Source: Solen grandis
Lineage: Eukaryota; Mollusca; Bivalvia; Adapedonta; Solenidae
Assembly (NCBI GenBank): GCA_021229015.1
Contig: CM037778.1
Coordinates: 14,823,504-14,887,503 of the forward strand
Direction of reading: 5' to 3'
DNA: 64,000 nucleotides
Position numbers and translations under genes: made by a program. The notes beneath the pieces were generated by a model, which saw only the letters and a program-made list of their open reading frames with translations, had not been told where the DNA came from and did not search any database. Of the stretch, positions 62,001 to 64,000 are shown one piece after another (positions within the stretch are counted from its first letter, which is position 1; every line of letters starts with the position of its first letter).

Positions 62001-63663
62001 GTCCCGTGTTCTGGAATATACTTAAGTACGATCTCAGGCTCAAATTTGAGTATTATACTCAAATCCCTATTGAAACTTACGGGTATAGTTTGAGTATATT
62101 TAAGTATAATCTTTATTTTTGAGAATACAAGGCCAGAAGCTTCAGTAAGAGTAGCAGAGTTACTTAATTATCTGGAGCACTGATACATAATAACACTGTT
62201 TTCAGAAATAAAGGGACATAACTCTGGCTATACTCACCGGTAGATCTGTGAAGGCAATACCTGAAACATAACACAACAGTGCAGGAAAATGTAATTAAAT
62301 AACTTATGACATCACTTTTATTTATCTTAATCTCTGCCTAATGAGTAGGTTCTCTACTTCATAATTTAGTAATATTTTCTCATGTAGCAATATTTAAGGA
62401 TTCTTTTGATGCAAATCTGAGCTTATTAAATTATGAGAGGCGTTCTGATGATACATTTAGACAGGTTTGAGTTCAGAATCAATATCAGTGACATTTAAAA
62501 CAAGAGGGCCAAGATGGCCCTTGATCGCTCACCTGAGAAAGATGATTGCTCAAGAAATAAAGATGCTAGAGTGTAAAAGTGAAATCTGGCTTTTTTATGG
62601 TGAAAAGGGCATAACTCCTACATTAACTTGTAAATATCAGTTATAATTGAACCCGATTGCGGAATATGGGCATAAACATTCTCTTAAAGTTTGAAAAAGA
62701 TTGCTAAAAAAATGAAGATGCTAGAGTGTAATCAAAGTGAAATCTGGCATTTTTTATATTTAAAGGGTCATAACTCCTGACCTAATCAACAGATCTCAGC
62801 TTTAATCGAACTCAATCGAGACATTATGGTCATAAGCATTGCCATAAAGTTTGAAGATGATTGCTCAAAAGATGCAGATGCTAAAGTGTAAACAACCTGA
62901 AATATGGCATTTTTTTAATATTAAAAGGGGCATAACTCCTGACCTAATTGACCGATCTCAGCCATAATCGAACTCAATCGAGACATTATGGTAATAAACA
63001 TTGTCTTAAAATTTGAAGATGATTGCTCAAGAAATAAAGTTTATAGAGTGTAAACACTAAAAATTGTTGACGCCGCACGGCGCAAGACGGATGACGGACG
63101 CTCGCGGGATCACAATAGCTCACCCTGAGCTTTGCTCAGGTGAGCTAAAAATCTAAACTTTGGGAAGTCACTGGAAATTGAGTGAATTATTTATAATTAC
63201 CAAAAATGCATGATATACATCTGGCAAGAACATTAAAGTGACACAGTAAGAACTGAAAATAATTAAAAAATAACTTGAATAAAAAATATGATGAACAAGA
63301 TGATTAGGAGTGGGGACACATTTCTGTTCCACTTATATATTGATAGAACAATGTTTTCTCTGCTATCACTGATATCAACTAAGTTATTCCTATTCCAATC
63401 CTCTTCAGATGGCATCATTTTCCTTGGTTACCCGCCCACCTCCCTGTGTCACAGATTAACAACATCTATTTGCTGTATTATTATAAATCTCTTACCTAGA
63501 TTTACTCCATTCTTTGTGTAGAAGCAAGTGTTCTCAACCAGGTTGACACAGCATCCGATCACATCCCCTGTCGAAAATGTCGGACCGTAGGGCTCCCCTT
63601 GGCCCGATGAGCAGAAGGAGTTGCCATCATCACCGTGGTAACCGTAAGACTGTTTGTCCCAGC
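51846..63663 (-). CDS. RANBP9: RanBP9/RanBP10 (RanBPM) scaffold protein, nine exons, N-terminus beyond window
   Basis: Scaffold subunit of the CTLH/GID-type E3 ubiquitin ligase; binds Ran, receptors and kinases in cytosol and nucleus. The exons, in transcript order, are 63663-63496, 62260-62238, 61307-61206, 59500-59418, 58338-58226, 56735-56095, 53898-53744, 52892-52781 and 51976-51846 (TGA stop). Every border is AG/GT and the phases agree. Order: second half of SPRY, LisH ([16 protein letters not shown]), CTLH ([20 protein letters not shown]), a long Ser/Asn-rich linker, then CRA ([33 protein letters not shown]) and terminus SLRDYLH. About 509 residues are visible. Invertebrates usually have one RanBP9/10 gene, so the symbol stands for the pair. 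The 641-nt exon needs one extra base to keep frame (see findings). Confidence 0.95.
52440..52612 (-). repeat. Dispersed repeat, copy 2, in RanBP9/10 intron
   Basis: The minus-strand text TAGGAACAATAGGTAACAGT, TGATGTCATTCATTCC, GAACAAAAGATTAGCCACAT and ATGTATCCATTGGTGAGAAC matches 39165-39345. It creates an 87-codon open frame with hydrophobic stretches that has no gene support. Confidence 0.65.
52781..52892 (-). CDS. RANBP9: RanBP9/10 CRA exon 2
   Basis: Acceptor ttgtattaacag, donor GTGAGACC; 112 nt encode [20 protein letters not shown] and [17 protein letters not shown]. This is the most conserved block of RanBP9/10. Confidence 0.96.
53744..53898 (-). CDS. RANBP9: RanBP9/10 CRA exon 1
   Basis: Acceptor gattattcttag, donor GTAAAC; 155 nt encode (E)[19 protein letters not shown] then [20 protein letters not shown]. 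Start of the CRA part of the CTLH-CRA helical domain. A TTAA-flanked MITE lies 47 bp upstream of the acceptor. Confidence 0.95.
53946..54187 (+). mobile_element. TTAA-flanked MITE (piggyBac-type), copy 3, in RanBP9/10 intron
   Basis: Ends TTAACCCTTTCCCTCATATA and TATGAGGGAAAGGGTTTAA. The internal palindrome GATCAGCCTGCGAGTTACTC-GCAGGCTGATC is perfect over 14-bp arms. Very similar to 46499-46740, suggesting recent activity. Confidence 0.85.
54190..56030. other. RanBP9/10 intron, no additional gene
   Basis: Contains fragments of the second MITE family (54205-54300; 55185-55245 with GTACATGAATATTCAAGAG) and a poly(T) tract near 54570. An open frame of 69 codons at 54856-55065 has no recognisable domain. 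Confidence 0.5.
56053..56090. repeat. (CAGA)n microsatellite next to a splice donor
   Basis: About nine CAGA units on the plus strand, ending directly before the GTAGGTGTCTGTCTG donor of the large RanBP9/10 exon (minus strand), so the intron starts with a (TCTG)n run. Confidence 0.9.
56095..56735 (-). CDS. RANBP9: RanBP9/10 large exon: CTLH and Ser/Asn-rich linker, with apparent 1-base frameshift
   Basis: Acceptor catgactgttacag, donor GTAGGTG; 641 nt. It begins [20 protein letters not shown] (CTLH), then [20 protein letters not shown], and a low-complexity linker ([33 protein letters not shown]) ending [15 protein letters not shown]. That frame meets a stop (GSI-stop at about 56136). An adjacent frame continues [16 protein letters not shown] and CDPDKEDDM up to the donor, and its phase fits the next exon. 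The exon is one base short of the length its two splice phases need. Confidence 0.9.
56938..58150 (+). mobile_element. Tandem-core hairpin element (family A), 165-bp units, in RanBP9/10 intron
   Basis: Left end ACAAGAGGGCCATGATGGCC then CGCTCACCTGAGTACC. The core has about five units of exactly 165 bp; CTCTAGGCCTTATGGATTCA or its variant recurs at 57363, 57528, 57693 and 57858, with a more diverged unit before. A (GGACGCACAC)-type stretch lies at 58069-58090. The right-end hairpin GAGCACGTTGTGCTC followed by AGGTGAGCTAAAA is at 58125-58150. Non-coding. Confidence 0.85.
58226..58338 (-). CDS. RANBP9: RanBP9/10 LisH exon
   Basis: Acceptor gtgtgttttccag, donor GTAAGA; 113 nt encode [20 protein letters not shown], then [17 protein letters not shown](R). 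The LisH dimerisation motif is intact. A family A mobile element ends only about 76 bp downstream of the donor. Confidence 0.95.
58795..59188. repeat. 49-bp minisatellite derived from a SINE body
   Basis: About seven units of CACATGGCATGATACCACAT + CCAGTCAAAATAGCATGACA + CCAGATAGA (49 bp; for example at 58895, 58944 and 58993). It is flanked on the left by SINE-like TTTGAGTTTAACATCCCATT. A single-copy equivalent (GACATGTGGCATGATACCAC through CTGACACCGGACC) sits inside the SINE at 44512-44560. Lies in a RanBP9/10 intron. Confidence 0.85.
59418..59500 (-). CDS. RANBP9: RanBP9/10 exon between SPRY and LisH
   Basis: Acceptor gtttgtacag, donor GTGAGTC; 83 nt encode [20 protein letters not shown] and EWQTALQ(R). 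Confidence 0.94.
59741..59767. repeat. Poly(A) homopolymer tract
   Basis: About 27 consecutive A in the RanBP9/10 intron between the 59418-59500 and 61206-61307 exons. No adjacent retroposon head is recognised. Confidence 0.85.
60215..60840. repeat. 40-bp minisatellite in RanBP9/10 intron
   Basis: About 15 units of AAACTTTCCCACTTACATCA + TGGGTGAAGCTGCATTCGGC (40 bp). Variants are TTTGGC/TTCGGC, TTACATCA/TTAAATCA, and an alternating AACAGCACCTGAT form in the first few units. Two adjacent units near 60710-60740 have single-base deletions. Confidence 0.92.
61206..61307 (-). CDS. RANBP9: RanBP9/10 exon ending SPRY
   Basis: Acceptor gtgtattgcag, donor GTAAG; 34 codons, [20 protein letters not shown] followed by [14 protein letters not shown]. 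Phase 0 at the 3' end joins to EWRMKT. Confidence 0.95.
61585..61885. mobile_element. Second-family MITE copy with 48-bp tandem expansion of its end
   Basis: ACCCTGATCAGATAGCTCTT and TTTCTGACCTGGGTCTCCTC match the copy at 36650-36700. The end segment AATCTGTACATGAATATTCA + TGAGGTAAAAGATCAACATC is then repeated three times with a 48-bp period (61752, 61800, 61848). Because 48 is a multiple of three, it yields a spurious repetitive open frame. Confidence 0.75.
61998..62135. mobile_element. Small MITE with GGTCCCGTGTTCTGG ends, copy 2
   Basis: CTCAGGCTCAAATTTGAGTA, ATACTCAAATCCCTATTG and the end TTTTTGAGAATACAAGGCC match the copy at 32679-32834. Terminal repeats are more decayed here. Intronic in RanBP9/10. 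Confidence 0.65.
62238..62260 (-). CDS. RANBP9: RanBP9/10 23-nt micro-exon
   Basis: Acceptor tatgtttcag, donor GTGAGTA; 23 nt encode (G)IAFTDLP. It bridges [10 protein letters not shown] and [10 protein letters not shown] exactly as in RanBP9 proteins, with matching phases. Confidence 0.92.
62499..63149 (+). mobile_element. Tandem-core hairpin element (family A), 180-bp units, in RanBP9/10 intron
   Basis: Left end ACAAGAGGGCCAAGATGGCC then TCGCTCACCTGAGAAAG. The core has about three units of roughly 170-180 bp with GATGATTGCTCAAGAAATAA and CATAACTCCTGACCTAAT. The right end has GACGGATGACGGACGCTCGC and the hairpin AGCTCACCCTGAGC-TTT-GCTCAGGTGAGCT (63117-63148). The unit sequence resembles the reverse copy at 17880-19021. 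Confidence 0.8.
63496..63663 (-). CDS. RANBP9: RanBP9/10 SPRY exon
   Basis: Acceptor ctgtttctctgcag, donor GTAAGAG; 168 nt. Encodes [20 protein letters not shown], then [20 protein letters not shown] and [10 protein letters not shown]. These are the conserved core strands of the SPRY domain used for partner binding. Earlier SPRY strands lie right of the window. Confidence 0.95.
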
Positions 63664-64000
63664 CTGCAGAGAAACAGGTTCAAGTTATTAACCCTAAACC
63701 ACTTAGAAGTGTGGATTGTTATAATCAACCCTTATTTAATGGAGAGGTGGTTTGATGCCCTGGAAATTAGAGGAGATCCAGATCAGACAGCTCCTGGACA
63801 GAGATGTAAGCAGCGTTGGATTCCCGTATAAGGTCATTCATAAGAGGTACGTCGACCAATCAAAATGCTGCTTACACAAATGAGTACTCTTCATTTAGAG
63901 ATCTAAAATCTGTAAGTTGGTAAAGGTTTGTTGAAGTGCTATAAGTACGCAAATTTCTATTGTTCCAAAAATCCCCACTACCTAGTGGGGTTGTGAATAG

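Overview
The window is animal nuclear DNA and most likely comes from a bivalve mollusc. Its genes are split into short exons with GT/AG introns, it is AT-rich, and it is full of short dispersed elements. Several of these combine terminal hairpins, a tandem-repeat core and an (ACGG)n-like stretch, an architecture known from bivalve 'pearl'-type elements. I cannot name the species. There are no bacterial features, operons, CRISPR arrays or rRNA genes.

Three host genes can be supported. (1) On the minus strand, 350-9719, are four exons of a Golgi carbohydrate sulfotransferase of the CHST15 type: cytoplasmic tail and membrane anchor, then PAPS-binding motifs. The 3' half runs off the left edge. 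(2) On the plus strand, 29787-31944, are the last three exons of a gene whose C-terminal domain resembles NEK1-type kinases. It starts abruptly at a 100-N assembly gap and its catalytic part is absent. (3) On the minus strand, 51846-63663, are nine exons of RanBP9/RanBP10 (RanBPM), a scaffold of the CTLH E3 ubiquitin ligase. SPRY, LisH, CTLH and CRA segments are all legible, and the N-terminus runs off the right edge. Genes 2 and 3 are convergent with about 20 kb between their stop codons.

Between genes 1 and 2 lies a repeat-rich block. It holds a 45-bp minisatellite (10.24-10.87 kb), a decayed two-ORF LINE (11.57-17.3 kb) inserted into a tandem-core element, another such element in reverse (17.9-19.0 kb), poorly readable AT-rich sequence (19.0-22.2 kb), and a giant imperfect palindrome. 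The palindrome's arms (about 22.19-25.82 and 25.83-29.69 kb) are centred at about 25,826, and its right arm ends exactly at the N gap. Indel-rich divergence and the position at a contig end make an assembly or foldback-read artefact the leading explanation. A real inverted duplication is not excluded.

The other introns and intergenic DNA carry at least six copies of the tandem-core family, one element of a second family with the same architecture, three TTAA-flanked MITEs with a strong internal palindrome, tRNA-derived SINEs, foldback elements and minisatellites. A recurring theme is tandem amplification of pieces of mobile elements: a SINE body became a 49-bp array, a MITE end became a 48-bp array, and element cores form arrays of about 161-165 bp. 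I found no convincing new biochemical system. The most useful second looks are the palindrome and gap, the one-base frameshift in the large RanBP9/10 exon, and the tandem-core elements.
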